Assembly: GCF_000762845.2 (NCBI RefSeq)
Contig: NZ_JRMQ02000005.1
Coordinates: 1-64,000 of the forward strand
Length of the DNA stretch: 64,000 nucleotides
Direction: 5' to 3'
DNA from: Helicobacter japonicus
GTDB taxonomy: Bacteria; Campylobacterota; Campylobacteria; Campylobacterales; Helicobacteraceae
The notes under the pieces were generated by a model. It did no database searches. It was not told the DNA's origin and was given only the letters and a program-made list of their open reading frames with translations. Below are positions 27,443-36,903 of this stretch, one piece after another; within the stretch, counting starts at the first letter, position 1, and every line of letters begins with the position of its first letter. The position numbers and the translations under genes were made by a program.

Positions 27443-27846
27443 TGCTTTATCTGCTCCTAATACATTTATATGTTGTAAATAAGAAAAAATCGTGCCATTT
27501 TTTATATTGTAAAATGTAAAATTTGATTTTTTTCTTAAATATCTGCCAAAAACTATATAAAATTTCCCATATCTTTAATTTTTAGATATAAAGATTAACC
27601 CAATCACATTAAAGAAAATATAATAAGAGAACAAGCAGTGTTGATAATATAGTTTTTCTGTCTCCAATCTGTCCCCACTAAAAAAATATTTTGTGGTATT
27701 TTTTGTAATCTTAATGAGATTATGCGTGATTGTCTCTCAAAATCAAAAGAAGCATATATCATAGAATAAAGGTTTTAGAGGTTATTTGAGTGAGATAGTA
27801 TAAAATATTGCAAGAGATAATTTAAGATTTTGAAGTATTTTCGTAA
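27443..27846. other. 404-bp gene-free stretch between OMP gene and tRNA-Pro
   Basis: Very A+T-rich, with no supported protein gene on either strand. It should contain the promoter of the outer-membrane protein gene; TACAAT on the minus strand near 27510 is a weak candidate. On the plus strand a -10-like TATAAT (27619-27624) and a terminator-like hairpin (27675-27705) could frame a small RNA of about 75 nt. Confidence 0.5.
27675..27705 (+). terminator. Possible intrinsic terminator in intergenic region
   Basis: CCAC-t-AAAA (27675-27683), loop AAATA, TTTTGTGG (27689-27696), then TATTTTTTG. The stem is 8 bp with one bulge and half A-T pairs, followed by a T-rich run. It terminates no known gene on this strand. 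Confidence 0.35.
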
Positions 27847-27924
27847 TGGTCGGAGTAGCGGGATTCAAACCCACGACCTCACCCACCCCAAGGGTGCGCG
27901 CTAATCAGGCTGCGCTATACTCCG
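27847..27924 (-). tRNA. tRNA-Pro (GGG)
   Basis: Complete cloverleaf on the minus strand: 7-bp acceptor stem CGGAGTA/TACTCCG, D-arm GCGCAGCCTGATTAGCGCGC, anticodon stem CACCC/GGGTG around loop TTGGGGT (anticodon GGG), T-arm with GGTTTGAATCC, discriminator A and an encoded CCA (27847-27849). It reads CCC/CCT proline codons. Confidence 0.95.
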
Positions 27925-27945
27925 TTTATAGAAGATAAGGGCTTT

Positions 27946-27951
27946 ATTATA
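27946..27951 (-). promoter_or_regulatory. -10 box of tRNA-Pro
   Basis: Minus-strand TATAAT, about 22 nt upstream of the first tRNA base, giving a short 5' leader. Confidence 0.55.
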
Positions 27952-28047
27952 GCGAATTTTGTTAATGAATCCGAGTTGAGACTAAGGGATTTTAAGGAAT
28001 ATAATTTGCTTTTACATTGTAAAACTTATAAAGGCAAGGAAGCGTGT

Positions 28048-29091
28048 ATGAGTAAAATGGTGAGATTCGTATTGTGTGCATTCCTAGGGATAGTGGCAAG
28101 TTCAACTTTTCTTTATGGACAAAAAATCTCTCAAATAGCACAAATTGTAGGTATTCGAGAGAATAGTCTCGTAGGCTATGGCTTAGTGATAGGGTTAAAT
28201 GGCACAGGAGACAAGAGTGGCTCAAAATTTACTATGCAGAGTGTGGCAAATATGCTAGAGAGTGTTAATGTGAAACTTTCTGCAAATGATATTAAATCAA
28301 AAAATGTTGCTGCAGTGATGGTAACAGCAAATCTTCCTGCATTTGCAAGACAAGGTGATAAACTTGATATTCTTGTGTCTTCTATTGGCGATGCAAAATC
28401 TATTGCTGGTGGAACACTCATAATGACACCGCTTACAGGTGTTGATGGGAATATTTATGCGTTGGCACAAGGCAATATTGTCTTAGGTGAGAGCGGGAGT
28501 GCGTTATCTGGAACAATTATGGGTGGAGCAAGTGTAGAACGTGAAGTGAGCTATAATCTCTACAATCAGCAAAGTGCAACGCTAAGTCTTAAAAATTCTG
28601 ATTTGCAGAATGCTATTAAGATTCAACAAGCTTTAAATGAGGTTTTTTCTGATGCTATTGCAGTGGCGGTTGATGCACGCACGATTAGGCTTACAAAGCC
28701 AGAGAATCTAAGTATGGTAGAATTTTTAGCGTTAGTAGAAGAGGTGGAAATAGACTATACACACAAAGAGCGTATTGTCATTGATGAAAAGTCTGGCACA
28801 ATTGTGGCGGGAGTAGGTATTACAATTGAACCTGTGATTGTAACACACGGGGACATTACGATTAAGGTTACTGATGAGATGCCCGATGACCCTGAAGCTA
28901 TTAAGCTTGAAGATGGCACAATGATGAGTAGGGCTCAAGGCACGATTAGTAGCACAAATGGCACAAAACCAACGGTTTCAAGTGTAGTTAAAGCATTGCA
29001 AAGAATGGGTGCAACACCACGTAATGTGATTTCAATTCTTGAAAGTATGAGAAAATCTGGCGCATTACGTGCTGATATTGAAGTGATGTGA
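28048..29091 (+). CDS. flgI: Flagellar P-ring protein FlgI
   Basis: 347 aa with a signal peptide (residues 1-24, ending FLYG before QKIS). FlgI forms the periplasmic P-ring around the flagellar rod. The mature start KISQIAQIVGIRENSLVGYG and the NGTGDKSGSKFTMQSVANML, RQGDKLDILVSSIGDAKS and GGTLIMTPL segments are family hallmarks; the C terminus (ISILESMRKSGALRADIEVM) is complete. I start at ATG 28048 with AAGGA 8 nt upstream; the frame runs 24 codons further up with no signal-like sequence. It is followed by flgJ and flgS as in H. pylori. Confidence 0.97.
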   Translation: MSKMVRFVLCAFLGIVASSTFLYGQKISQIAQIVGIRENSLVGYGLVIGLNGTGDKSGSKFTMQSVANMLESVNVKLSANDIKSKNVAAVMVTANLPAFARQGDKLDILVSSIGDAKSIAGGTLIMTPLTGVDGNIYALAQGNIVLGESGSALSGTIMGGASVEREVSYNLYNQQSATLSLKNSDLQNAIKIQQALNEVFSDAIAVAVDARTIRLTKPENLSMVEFLALVEEVEIDYTHKERIVIDEKSGTIVAGVGITIEPVIVTHGDITIKVTDEMPDDPEAIKLEDGTMMSRAQGTISSTNGTKPTVSSVVKALQRMGATPRNVISILESMRKSGALRADIEVM

Positions 29092-29116
29092 TAAAATTTA
29101 AGTTAAAGGAGCATAT

Positions 29117-29497
29117 ATGATAAATTCTGTAAATACTTCTATGGCGATGATGAGCTATCAAAAAGCGCAAGATTCTAAACTCTCTCAAGCGCGTTTAAAT
29201 GAGATAAAAGAAGACAAAGCACTCAAGGAGCAAACTGATCAATTTGAATCTATATTGCTTAAATTTATGCTTGAAAATGCGATAAAAAATGAGGAAACAC
29301 TCTATCCTAAACAAGCAGGAAGTGATATTTATCATTCTATGTATATTGATCAATTAAGCCAGGAGTTAAGTGGAGGATTTGGGTATAGTGAGCTATTGTT
29401 TAACTTTCTTAAAGAGCAAGCAAATGTAGGCAAAGCTAACAGGATAGATAGTCTTGCGCACAAAGGGACACGTAATCCTTATGGACAATCAAAATAG
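29117..29497 (+). CDS. flgJ: FlgJ-type rod-binding protein (no muramidase domain)
   Basis: 126 aa, equal to the N-terminal rod-binding half of enterobacterial Flg[21 protein letters not shown] and [24 protein letters not shown]. The C-terminal peptidoglycan hydrolase half is absent, which is normal for epsilonproteobacteria. It should act as a scaffold or cap for rod assembly in the periplasm. AAAGGAG is 6 nt before ATG. It overlaps flgS at its 3' end. Confidence 0.85.
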   Translation: MINSVNTSMAMMSYQKAQDSKLSQARLNEIKEDKALKEQTDQFESILLKFMLENAIKNEETLYPKQAGSDIYHSMYIDQLSQELSGGFGYSELLFNFLKEQANVGKANRIDSLAHKGTRNPYGQSK

Positions 29498-30533
29498 TCT
29501 CATAGATCCTCATATTTTAGAGCATTTAAGCAGTGATGATAAGGCTGTATTATTAGAATCTTTAGCTACGCTTATCCAAAGCACTTATGGCACGGAGCAG
29601 GAGTTTATTAAGCTACAAAATGATTTTAATAGTCTTAAGGCACTTTATGAATGGGTGCTTGAGCTTATTCCTCAAGCTATTTGTGTATTTGAATCTGATG
29701 GTAGTGTGTTTTACCAAAATGCAGAGGCGAGTAAAATTGCAGATATGTTTGAAAATGTTGCACATTTACAGGAATGCGAGAGTGAGGTAGCCTACAAAGA
29801 GCAGTTTTATCTCTTGCAAATAAGTATAAAAAATGATAAAAAAGTGATGAGTGCGACAAATATCACAAACCAAAAAAGACAAGAGCGATTAGCTTCTATG
29901 GGGCAAATTTCTGCTCATCTTGCACACGAGATTCGTAATCCCATAGGCTCTATCTCACTTCTTACTTCTACGCTTTTAAAACGGGGTGAAATGCAAATTA
30001 AACCCCTCGTGCTAGAGATAAAAAAGGCAATTTGGCGTGTAGAGCGTTTGATTAATACAACTTTACTTTGGACAAAGGGTGTGAAAGCAAACCGCACATC
30101 GCATAGCCTAAGGGATTTTCATAATGAACTTATGCAAAATGTGGAGCATTACACCTATTCTAAACCTATTGATTTTGTGTTTGAATTAGAATCTGATGTG
30201 AATATTTACGCGGATTTTGATTTGCTTAGTATGGTGTTACAAAATTTTTTATCAAATGCGATTGATGCGATTGAAGAGGGTGAGTGTGAAAATGGCATCG
30301 TGAGTGTGAAATTTACTGAATCTAGTGAGTATTGGTGTTTTATTTTTAGCGATAATGGAGAAAGCATTACTGACAAAAATATACTTTTTGAGCCATTTAA
30401 AACAACTAAACTTAAGGGTAATGGTTTGGGTCTGGCACTATGTCAGCAGATTGTGAATGCGCATAATGGCTCTATTTCGCTTGATGAGAGTGAAGATGAA
30501 AAGATATTTTATGTGAAAATTGCCAAAAGCTAA
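29481..30533 (+). CDS. flgS: Sensor histidine kinase FlgS, flagellar regulation
   Basis: 350 aa soluble histidine kinase. A PAS-like sensory region (about 50-125), a dimerisation helix with the phosphate-accepting His149 in [18 protein letters not shown], and an ATPase domain with [13 protein letters not shown] (N box), FSDNGESI (G1) and [14 protein letters not shown] (G2). It has no membrane segment. In Helicobacter and Campylobacter FlgS phosphorylates FlgR to switch on sigma-54 flagellar genes; flgR is not in this window. I use ATG 29481; a TTG at 29454 extends the frame by 9 codons without better support. It overlaps flgJ by 17 bp. Confidence 0.93.
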   Translation: MDNQNSLIDPHILEHLSSDDKAVLLESLATLIQSTYGTEQEFIKLQNDFNSLKALYEWVLELIPQAICVFESDGSVFYQNAEASKIADMFENVAHLQECESEVAYKEQFYLLQISIKNDKKVMSATNITNQKRQERLASMGQISAHLAHEIRNPIGSISLLTSTLLKRGEMQIKPLVLEIKKAIWRVERLINTTLLWTKGVKANRTSHSLRDFHNELMQNVEHYTYSKPIDFVFELESDVNIYADFDLLSMVLQNFLSNAIDAIEEGECENGIVSVKFTESSEYWCFIFSDNGESITDKNILFEPFKTTKLKGNGLGLALCQQIVNAHNGSISLDESEDEKIFYVKIAKS

Positions 30534-30542
30534 TAAACTTGC

Positions 30543-30551
30543 TGTTATAAT
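30543..30551 (+). promoter_or_regulatory. Extended -10 promoter of aroA
   Basis: TGTTATAAT directly after the flgS stop; a start near 30558 leaves a leader of about 20 nt containing the GAGGAGAG ribosome site. Confidence 0.6.
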
Positions 30552-30577
30552 GCGTTAGCTCATTTTGAGGAGAGAAA

Positions 30578-31885
30578 ATGCGTGTTACAAAAATTGCCCC
30601 TGCTAAGCGATTTGAGCGTGAATTTGAGGGGATTGCTACAGATAAATCAATTTCGCATCGTAGTGTTATGTTTGCGCTTTTAGCTCATACATCTTGTGAG
30701 GTGGAAGATTATCTTATGGGGGAGGATACACTACATACATTACAGATTGCACGTGAGTTAGGGCTTATAGTAGAGCAAAAAGCCAATAAGCTAAAACTCA
30801 CTCCTCCAAAAGAGATTAAAGAGCCACACAAAGTGCTTGATTGTGGCAATGCAGGGACAGGAATGCGCCTTTATGCGGGATTGCTTAGCGGTATCAAAGG
30901 ACATTTTGTTTTAAGTGGCGATGAATATTTAAATGAACGTCCGATGAAACGTATAATTGAGCCCTTAAATAGTATAGGAGCGCATATTGTAGGGCGACAA
31001 GATAGTGCCTATGCACCTTTAAGTATTGTAGGGGCGCAATTAGAATCTTTTAACTATACAAGCAAGATTGCTTCAGCACAAGTAAAAAGTGCGATGATAC
31101 TTGCAGGATTACAAGCAAATGGGCAATCAAAATTTATAGAACCATTTTTAAGTCGTAATCACACAGAAAATATGCTATGTGGTATGGGAGTGCAAATGCA
31201 CACAAAGGAGCGAGAAAATGGAGAGTATGAGGTTATATTTGAAGGACAACCGCATAAAAAATTAGAATCTTTTCATATAAAAGTGCCTGCTGACCCTTCG
31301 AGTGCATTTTATTTTGCGGTAGCAGCGTGTGTGCTTCAATCTAAAGTAAAACTTAAAAATGTGCTTTTAAACAAAACACGTATTGAGGCTTTTAAGATTC
31401 TAGAATCTATGGGTGCAAAAGTCATCTATACTTTTTATAGTTCTTCTTATGAAGAAGTGGGGGATATTGAAGTGCATGGCAATAGCCTGAAAGCTGTAAA
31501 TGTAGAAAATGCGATAGCGTGGCTTATTGATGAAATACCAGCTTTAAGTATTTGTTTTGCTTTGGCAAATGGGACTTCAAGGGTAGCTAATGCTAAAGAA
31601 TTACGCGTTAAGGAGAGTGATAGAATCCACGCTACAATTACAAATCTACGTGCTATGGGGATAGAATGTGAGGAATTTGAAGATGGATTCAGTGTGCGTG
31701 GTGGGGAACTAAAGAGGGCAAGGGTAGATTCTTTTGGAGACCATCGTATCGCAATGAGTTTTGCCATAGCCCAACTTTTATGTGGTGGGGAGATACAAGA
31801 TAGTGCGTGTATTGATGTATCTTTTCCACAATTTCTTACTTATTTGGCTCAAATCACATCTGTAGAAAATATCAACGAGGATTGA
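30578..31885 (+). CDS. aroA: 3-phosphoshikimate 1-carboxyvinyltransferase (EPSP synthase)
   Basis: 435 aa. Joins phosphoenolpyruvate to shikimate-3-phosphate in the sixth step of the shikimate pathway. Family elements: ATDKSISHRSVMFALLA near the N terminus, LDCGNAGTGMRLYAGLL, DEYLNERPMKRIIEPL, and near the C terminus ELRVKESDRIHA and DSFGDHRIAMSFAIA. Length is normal. It has its own promoter and a strong GAGGAGAG ribosome site, and is followed by ispH (24 bp) and rpsA, the same order as H. pylori. Confidence 0.97.
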   Translation: MRVTKIAPAKRFEREFEGIATDKSISHRSVMFALLAHTSCEVEDYLMGEDTLHTLQIARELGLIVEQKANKLKLTPPKEIKEPHKVLDCGNAGTGMRLYAGLLSGIKGHFVLSGDEYLNERPMKRIIEPLNSIGAHIVGRQDSAYAPLSIVGAQLESFNYTSKIASAQVKSAMILAGLQANGQSKFIEPFLSRNHTENMLCGMGVQMHTKERENGEYEVIFEGQPHKKLESFHIKVPADPSSAFYFAVAACVLQSKVKLKNVLLNKTRIEAFKILESMGAKVIYTFYSSSYEEVGDIEVHGNSLKAVNVENAIAWLIDEIPALSICFALANGTSRVANAKELRVKESDRIHATITNLRAMGIECEEFEDGFSVRGGELKRARVDSFGDHRIAMSFAIAQLLCGGEIQDSACIDVSFPQFLTYLAQITSVENINED

Positions 31886-31909
31886 TATAGTAAATAAAGG
31901 ATATATTCA

Positions 31910-32731
31910 ATGAAAATAAAACTTGCTGAAAAGTATGGCTTTTGCTTTGGTGTAAAGCGAGCTATTAAAATTGCAGAAGAAAATCGTGGTGCCATCACTT
32001 TTGGTCCGCTTATACATAATGCTAAAGAGATAGGACGCTTAAAAGAGAATTTTGGTGTAGATTTAGGGGAGAGCTTGCAGGAGGTGCAGGGTTATAAAGA
32101 TGTGATTGTACGCACACACGGTATTACAAAGGGAGATTTGGAGATTCTAAAAAAGGGTGGTAATAATGTGATTAACGCCACTTGTCCTTTTGTAACAAAG
32201 CCTCAAAATATTGTCAAAAAAATGTCAAAAGAAGGCTATCAAATTATTATTTTTGGTGATAAAGATCATCCAGAAGTAAAAGGTGTAGCAAGTTATGGAA
32301 AAGATGTTGTGATTGCGGTAGATGTTGATGAAATAGCTCAATATGCCTTGAAAAACAAAGTAGCTCTTGTATCTCAAACAACTAAACAGGCGGAACAATT
32401 TGGCAAAATCGCTGCCTTTCTTGTCTCTAGAGCGAATGAGGTGCGTATTTTTAACACAATTTGCAATGCGACTTTTGAAAATCAAAGAGCTGTGCTTGAA
32501 TTAAGCAAAGAAGTTGATGTAATGGTTGTGGTAGGGGGTAAAAACTCCTCAAATACGAAGCAACTTTTAAAGATTGCTCAAAAGCATTGCAAAGACAGCT
32601 ATTTGGTTGAGGATAAAGATGAGTTAGATATGCAATGGTTTAGAGATAAGAAGCTATGTGGCATTACAGCAGGTGCTTCTACGCCTGATTGGATTATTAA
32701 AGATGTAAAGGACAAGATTGAGCAAATTTAG
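31910..32731 (+). CDS. ispH: 4-hydroxy-3-methylbut-2-enyl diphosphate reductase
   Basis: 273 aa. Last enzyme of the MEP isoprenoid pathway, an iron-sulfur protein. Three cluster cysteines are visible: Cys12 in YGFCFGVKRAI, NATCPFVTKPQ and TICNATFENQ. Substrate-binding His and Ser/Asn motifs are present: FGPLIHNAKEI, RTHGITKGD, GDKDHPEVKG, GGKNSSNTKQL and TAGASTPDWII. AAAGGA is just upstream of the ATG. Located between aroA and rpsA. Confidence 0.97.
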   Translation: MKIKLAEKYGFCFGVKRAIKIAEENRGAITFGPLIHNAKEIGRLKENFGVDLGESLQEVQGYKDVIVRTHGITKGDLEILKKGGNNVINATCPFVTKPQNIVKKMSKEGYQIIIFGDKDHPEVKGVASYGKDVVIAVDVDEIAQYALKNKVALVSQTTKQAEQFGKIAAFLVSRANEVRIFNTICNATFENQRAVLELSKEVDVMVVVGGKNSSNTKQLLKIAQKHCKDSYLVEDKDELDMQWFRDKKLCGITAGASTPDWIIKDVKDKIEQI

Positions 32732-32794
32732 GAGTTTTTGTTGGGATTTTATTCTAAGTGAGTGTCATTTCTTAAGTTATGACAAGGTTTGCTT

Positions 32795-32803
32795 TGGTAA
32801 AAT
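32795..32803 (+). promoter_or_regulatory. Extended -10 promoter of rpsA
   Basis: TGGTAAAAT in the 108-bp gap between ispH and rpsA, about 37 nt before the rpsA ATG. Confidence 0.5.
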
Positions 32804-32839
32804 GCTTTAGATTTTAATTTTTTAGATAAAAGGGTATTG

Positions 32840-34492
32840 ATGTTAGTGAATCTGTGTGATGCTGTCGAAGGAGAAGAGGAATTTGTAAGTTTGCTTCAAG
32901 CGAGTGAGAATAGGGTTATTGAAGGTGCAATACAAAATGGCGAGATTGTAGAAATTGGTGATGAATACGCAATGGTAGCTATTGCAAATGAAAAACGTGA
33001 AGCAAAACTTAGGGTTTCTGAAATTACTGACAAAGATGGTAATGTGCTTTTTAAGAAAAATGATAAAATTGAAGTTTTTGTATCACCCAGTAGGCAAGGA
33101 CCAATTGCTTCATATGTAAAAGCACAAAAGATGAAAAGAGTTGCCGAAAAAATTGCACAGCTTGCAGATGATTACAAGGATAAAGTGATTGAAGCAAAAG
33201 TGATAAAGAAAAACAAGGGTGGATACATAATGGAATATGATGGCATAGATGTATTTATGCCTCGTAGAGATTCTGCTATTCGTGAAGATTCTAAGGTTGC
33301 AGGCAAAACTTACAAAGTAGCTATTATCAAAATTGATAAAGAAAATAATTCAATTATTGTATCACGCAAGAGATTTTTTGAAATTGATGACGAGAAACGT
33401 AAAGAAATAAGTAATAAACTCCTTGCAAATAATGCTGTGCAAAAGGGTATTGTTACAAAAATTGCTCCTTTTGGAATATTTGTTGATGTAGAAGGTATAG
33501 AAGGACTTGTGCATTATACTGAACTTAGCCATAAGGGACCTATCAATCCAGAAAAAAAATTCAAGCTAGGTGATAAGGTTGAGGTAAAAGTGCTTGGTTT
33601 TGATGAAAAAAAGAGACGACTTTCTTTGTCAATGAAAGCATTGAGTGATGACCCTTGGACAGAAATAGAAAAAGAGCTTGAAGTGGGTTATGCTATTAAA
33701 GTGAGTGTGAGCAATATTGAATCTTACGGGGCTTTTGTGGATTTAGGGAATGATATTGAAGGCTTTTTGCATATTTCAGAAATTTCGTGGGATAAAAATA
33801 TCAAGCATCCTTCTCGCTATCTCAAGGAAGGGCAAGAAATTGATGTTGAGATTATTGAAATCGATACAAAAAACAGAAGATTGCGTGTTTCACTTAAGAA
33901 ACTTCTTGAAAAGCCTTTTGCACAATTTATTAAAGCATATCAGGTTGGAAGCATTATTAAGGGCAAAGTAGCTACTTTGACAGATTTTGGTGCATTTATT
34001 AAATTGGGTAGTGTCGATGGTTTGCTTCATAATGAAGATGCATATTGGGATAAAAATATTAAGTGTAAAGACAAGCTAAAAGAAGGTGATGAGATAGAGG
34101 TAAAAATTATTAAGATTGACAAGGAAAATGAGAAAATTTCTTTATCTCAAAAAGCTCTCTTGCGCTCTCCAGCAAAAGAATTTGCACAAAAACATAAAGT
34201 TGATGAGATTGTGAAAGGTAAAGTAATAGATATAAAAGATTTTGGTATTTTTGTTAAAATCGATGAAATGGAAGCACTTATTCGTAATGAAGATATTTAT
34301 CCACTTAAAAAAGAAGAAATTAAGCTAGATGAGGAGATTTCTTGCGTGATAGCTCATATTGATGAGGAGAATAATAAAGTGCGTGCTTCTGTTAAAAAGC
34401 TCGAGAGACAAAAAGAGAAAGAGGCACTTAAGGCATTTAGTAACTCTGAAGAAAAAATGACACTCGGCGATAAGCTAAAAAATCGCTTATAG
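32840..34492 (+). CDS. rpsA: 30S ribosomal protein S1
   Basis: 550 aa made of six S1/OB-fold RNA-binding repeats. Diagnostic turns recur about every 85 residues: GIVTKIAPFGIFVDVEGIEG, VSNIESYGAFVDLGNDIEG, VATLTDFGAFIKLGSVDG and VIDIKDFGIFVKIDEMEA. S1 unfolds mRNA at the ribosome and helps initiation on weak sites. Start ATG 32840 has AAAGGG 5 nt upstream; the TTG one codon earlier is not needed. The C terminus ends MTLGDKLKNRL. Length agrees with Helicobacter homologues. Confidence 0.96.
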   Translation: MLVNLCDAVEGEEEFVSLLQASENRVIEGAIQNGEIVEIGDEYAMVAIANEKREAKLRVSEITDKDGNVLFKKNDKIEVFVSPSRQGPIASYVKAQKMKRVAEKIAQLADDYKDKVIEAKVIKKNKGGYIMEYDGIDVFMPRRDSAIREDSKVAGKTYKVAIIKIDKENNSIIVSRKRFFEIDDEKRKEISNKLLANNAVQKGIVTKIAPFGIFVDVEGIEGLVHYTELSHKGPINPEKKFKLGDKVEVKVLGFDEKKRRLSLSMKALSDDPWTEIEKELEVGYAIKVSVSNIESYGAFVDLGNDIEGFLHISEISWDKNIKHPSRYLKEGQEIDVEIIEIDTKNRRLRVSLKKLLEKPFAQFIKAYQVGSIIKGKVATLTDFGAFIKLGSVDGLLHNEDAYWDKNIKCKDKLKEGDEIEVKIIKIDKENEKISLSQKALLRSPAKEFAQKHKVDEIVKGKVIDIKDFGIFVKIDEMEALIRNEDIYPLKKEEIKLDEEISCVIAHIDEENNKVRASVKKLERQKEKEALKAFSNSEEKMTLGDKLKNRL

Positions 34493-34508
34493 GAGATTGT
34501 AAGAGATA

Positions 34509-34973
34509 ATGAAAAAGCTTGCGTTTCTTGTAGGGCTTTTAATCGTTATAGGTGGGGCAATTTATGGTGTATTGCATTTAGATAAAATATCAGCTCCACC
34601 ACCTTTTGAGGCTCAACCTATGACACTCCCTCAAGTAGGTGGTGAAGTAGAACATAAAGATGAGCATTGGCTTAGTTTAGTTCCTGATAGTAACGAGCTT
34701 CCTTATGCTTATCCTGCGACAGAACTTAGCATTCGTTTTGATTTTGCTCCGACAGATTCTAAACGCGTTACCCCTTCAGTTATTAGCATTGATGACCTTG
34801 ATGAATATAAATTTGCTTGTGTTAAGCAGGTATTAGCACAAAATAATATAGAATCTGCTTATTACAAATCTGGAAATATGCTTAAGCTGATGGTATTTGT
34901 GAGTGATGAAGCGATGTATGAGAAGCTTTTGGCAGATTTGAAGTATTATCGTTTAGAATTTAGCATACAATAA
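34509..34973 (+). CDS. Conserved Helicobacter membrane-anchored hypothetical protein
   Basis: 154 aa. One hydrophobic N-terminal segment (about residues 4-22, LAFLVGLLIVIGGAIYGVL) followed by an ordinary soluble domain, so probably an inner-membrane-anchored periplasmic protein. No catalytic motif or family is recognisable. The order rpsA - this gene - serA is conserved in H. pylori (HP0399-HP0397 as I recall), which supports a real gene. AGGAGATTG with AAGAGATA lies upstream. Confidence 0.75.
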   Translation: MKKLAFLVGLLIVIGGAIYGVLHLDKISAPPPFEAQPMTLPQVGGEVEHKDEHWLSLVPDSNELPYAYPATELSIRFDFAPTDSKRVTPSVISIDDLDEYKFACVKQVLAQNNIESAYYKSGNMLKLMVFVSDEAMYEKLLADLKYYRLEFSIQ

Positions 34974-34996
34974 TTTAAACCACAAAAGGAGTGAAT

Positions 34997-36577
34997 ATGA
35001 AATATAAAGTCATAGTATGTGATCATATCCATCAAAGTGGGCTTGACTTGCTTAGCACACAGAGTGATATTCAAATGGAAAATCTCGCCTCTTTACCTAA
35101 AAGTGAGTTACTTACTAAAATTGCTGATGCCGATGTGGTGATTACACGAAGCTCTACCGATGTTGATGAGGTGTTTTTAGAATCTTCTGGAAATATACGA
35201 GCAGTAGTGCGTGCTGGTGTGGGCGTGGATAATGTCAATATTGATGGTTGTTCTCGCAAAGGTATTGTCGTGATGAATGTTCCAACTGCAAATACAATTG
35301 CTGCAGTAGAGCTTACAATGGCTCATCTTATCAATTCTGTGCGGAATTTTCCCGGTGCAAACGCACAACTTAAAAATGAGCGCAAATGGAAGCGTGAGGA
35401 TTGGTATGGTATTGAGCTTAAAGGCAAAAAACTTGGTATTATTGGTTTTGGGAATATCGGTTCTCGCGTTGGGATTCGTGCTAAGGCATTTGAGATGGAG
35501 GTTGTGGCTTATGACCCCTATATTTTAGCTTCAAAAGCGACTGATTTAGGCATCGCTTATACGAAAAATTTTGATGAGATTCTCTCTTGTGATATTATCA
35601 CTATTCATACTCCTAAAAATGCTGAAACTAAGGATATGATTAAGGCTGCCCAAATCGCAAAGATGAAAGATGGCGTGATTTTGATTAACTGCGCACGAGG
35701 CGGTTTGTATAATGAAAAAGATCTCTATGATGCGCTTAAGAGTGGTAAAATCAAATGGGCAGGGATTGATGTGTTTAATAAAGAGCCAGCTATTGATAAT
35801 GTTCTGCTTGATTTGCCAAATGTTTATGTAACTCCACACATTGGGGCAAATACATTAGAATCTCAAGAGCAAATTGCTATTCAAGCAGCAGAAGCAGCTA
35901 TTGAAGCAGCACGTGGCTCAAGCTATCCTAATGCACTCAATCTCCCTATAAAAGAATCTGAAATGCCAAGTATGATGAAGCCTTATTTTGAGCTTATGCA
36001 AAAACTTGGCTTTTTGGCAGCACAGGCGAATAGGGGTGTGATTACTTCTATATATATAGAGGCACAAGGTGAAGTGGGTGAGTATGCGGATTCTTTGCAA
36101 ACTTTTGCCCTTGTAGGTGCGCTTAATGCAAGTTTAGGAGATAAGATTAATTATGTAAATGCACCTTTTGTTGCCAAAGAACGTGGTATTGATGTGAAGG
36201 TTTGCTCAAAACAAGAGAGTGATACTTATAAAAATCGTATTTGCATTACATTAAGCACAGAAAATGAGAGTATTTCACTTAGTGGCACGGTATTTGAAGA
36301 TAAGCATTTGCGTCTCACTTCTGTTAATCAATTTCAATTTGATATTGAGCCAAAGGGAAGCATTATTCTCTTTAGAAATACCGATGTGCCTGGTGTAATA
36401 GGACTTGTGGGAAGTATTTTAGGCAATCATAAAGTTAATATTGCAGATTTCCGCCTTGCTCGTCAAAATAAAGAGGCAATGGCAGTTATTTTAGTAGATT
36501 CTCAAGTGCCTGCTGAAGCATTAAAACAGCTTGGAGAAATACCTGCTGCACTTAATGTGAAAATGCTTAATTTGTAG
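34997..36577 (+). CDS. serA: D-3-phosphoglycerate dehydrogenase
   Basis: 526 aa, the long three-domain form. First step of serine synthesis, oxidising 3-phosphoglycerate with NAD. The NAD-binding loop LGIIGFGNIGSRVGIRAKAF, the substrate arginine in INCARGGLYNEKDLYDAL, catalytic Glu/His in FNKEPAIDN and PHIGANTLESQEQIA are visible. After about residue 320 there is the intervening domain and a C-terminal ACT domain (FRNTDVPGVIGLVGSILGNH) that usually senses serine. ATG 34997 with AAAAGGAG at 5 nt is preferred over GTG 34991. Follows the rpsA gene set. Confidence 0.96.
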   Translation: MKYKVIVCDHIHQSGLDLLSTQSDIQMENLASLPKSELLTKIADADVVITRSSTDVDEVFLESSGNIRAVVRAGVGVDNVNIDGCSRKGIVVMNVPTANTIAAVELTMAHLINSVRNFPGANAQLKNERKWKREDWYGIELKGKKLGIIGFGNIGSRVGIRAKAFEMEVVAYDPYILASKATDLGIAYTKNFDEILSCDIITIHTPKNAETKDMIKAAQIAKMKDGVILINCARGGLYNEKDLYDALKSGKIKWAGIDVFNKEPAIDNVLLDLPNVYVTPHIGANTLESQEQIAIQAAEAAIEAARGSSYPNALNLPIKESEMPSMMKPYFELMQKLGFLAAQANRGVITSIYIEAQGEVGEYADSLQTFALVGALNASLGDKINYVNAPFVAKERGIDVKVCSKQESDTYKNRICITLSTENESISLSGTVFEDKHLRLTSVNQFQFDIEPKGSIILFRNTDVPGVIGLVGSILGNHKVNIADFRLARQNKEAMAVILVDSQVPAEALKQLGEIPAALNVKMLNL

Positions 36578-36606
36578 AACCTAAAATCACATATTTTTGG
36601 TGGCTT

Positions 36607-36882
36607 ATGCAAGATTCTCTGCATTGTCAGGTTTATCTTATTTTTGAAGATTCAACAAGCGCATTTGCCACTCAACGAATCCTAAGTTCCCCCCTTCTTT
36701 CTGAATATAACTTTAGCCTAGAACTTGTCCCTACGCCTAGGGAATATAGCAACAATTGCAATCTTGCTGTGCTTCTAAAATGGAGTGAGGATTCTCAAGA
36801 AGATAATAAAGCAGAGTTTATAGAATCTATTCATACCCTATTAGCACAAAAACATATTAAGCACGATATAATATATTCCTAA
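36607..36882 (+). CDS. DUF3343 small protein (putative Se/S carrier-like)
   Basis: 91 aa. The pattern VYLIFEDSTSAFATQRIL followed by ELVPTPREYSNNCNLAVLL matches DUF3343, in which a conserved cysteine after the TPR motif is seen (here Cys at about residue 57). Members have been proposed as selenium or sulfur carriers, but function is not proven. No selenium genes lie nearby. It sits 29 bp after serA and its 3' end contains the uvrA promoter. The start has no strong ribosome site (TTTTTGGTGGCTT). Confidence 0.65.
   Translation: MQDSLHCQVYLIFEDSTSAFATQRILSSPLLSEYNFSLELVPTPREYSNNCNLAVLLKWSEDSQEDNKAEFIESIHTLLAQKHIKHDIIYS
36867..36872 (+). promoter_or_regulatory. -10 box upstream of uvrA
   Basis: TATAAT inside the last codons of the DUF3343 gene, about 32 nt before the uvrA start. 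Confidence 0.45.
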
Positions 36883-36903
36883 TTTTTATCTTAAGGACAG
36901 AGA

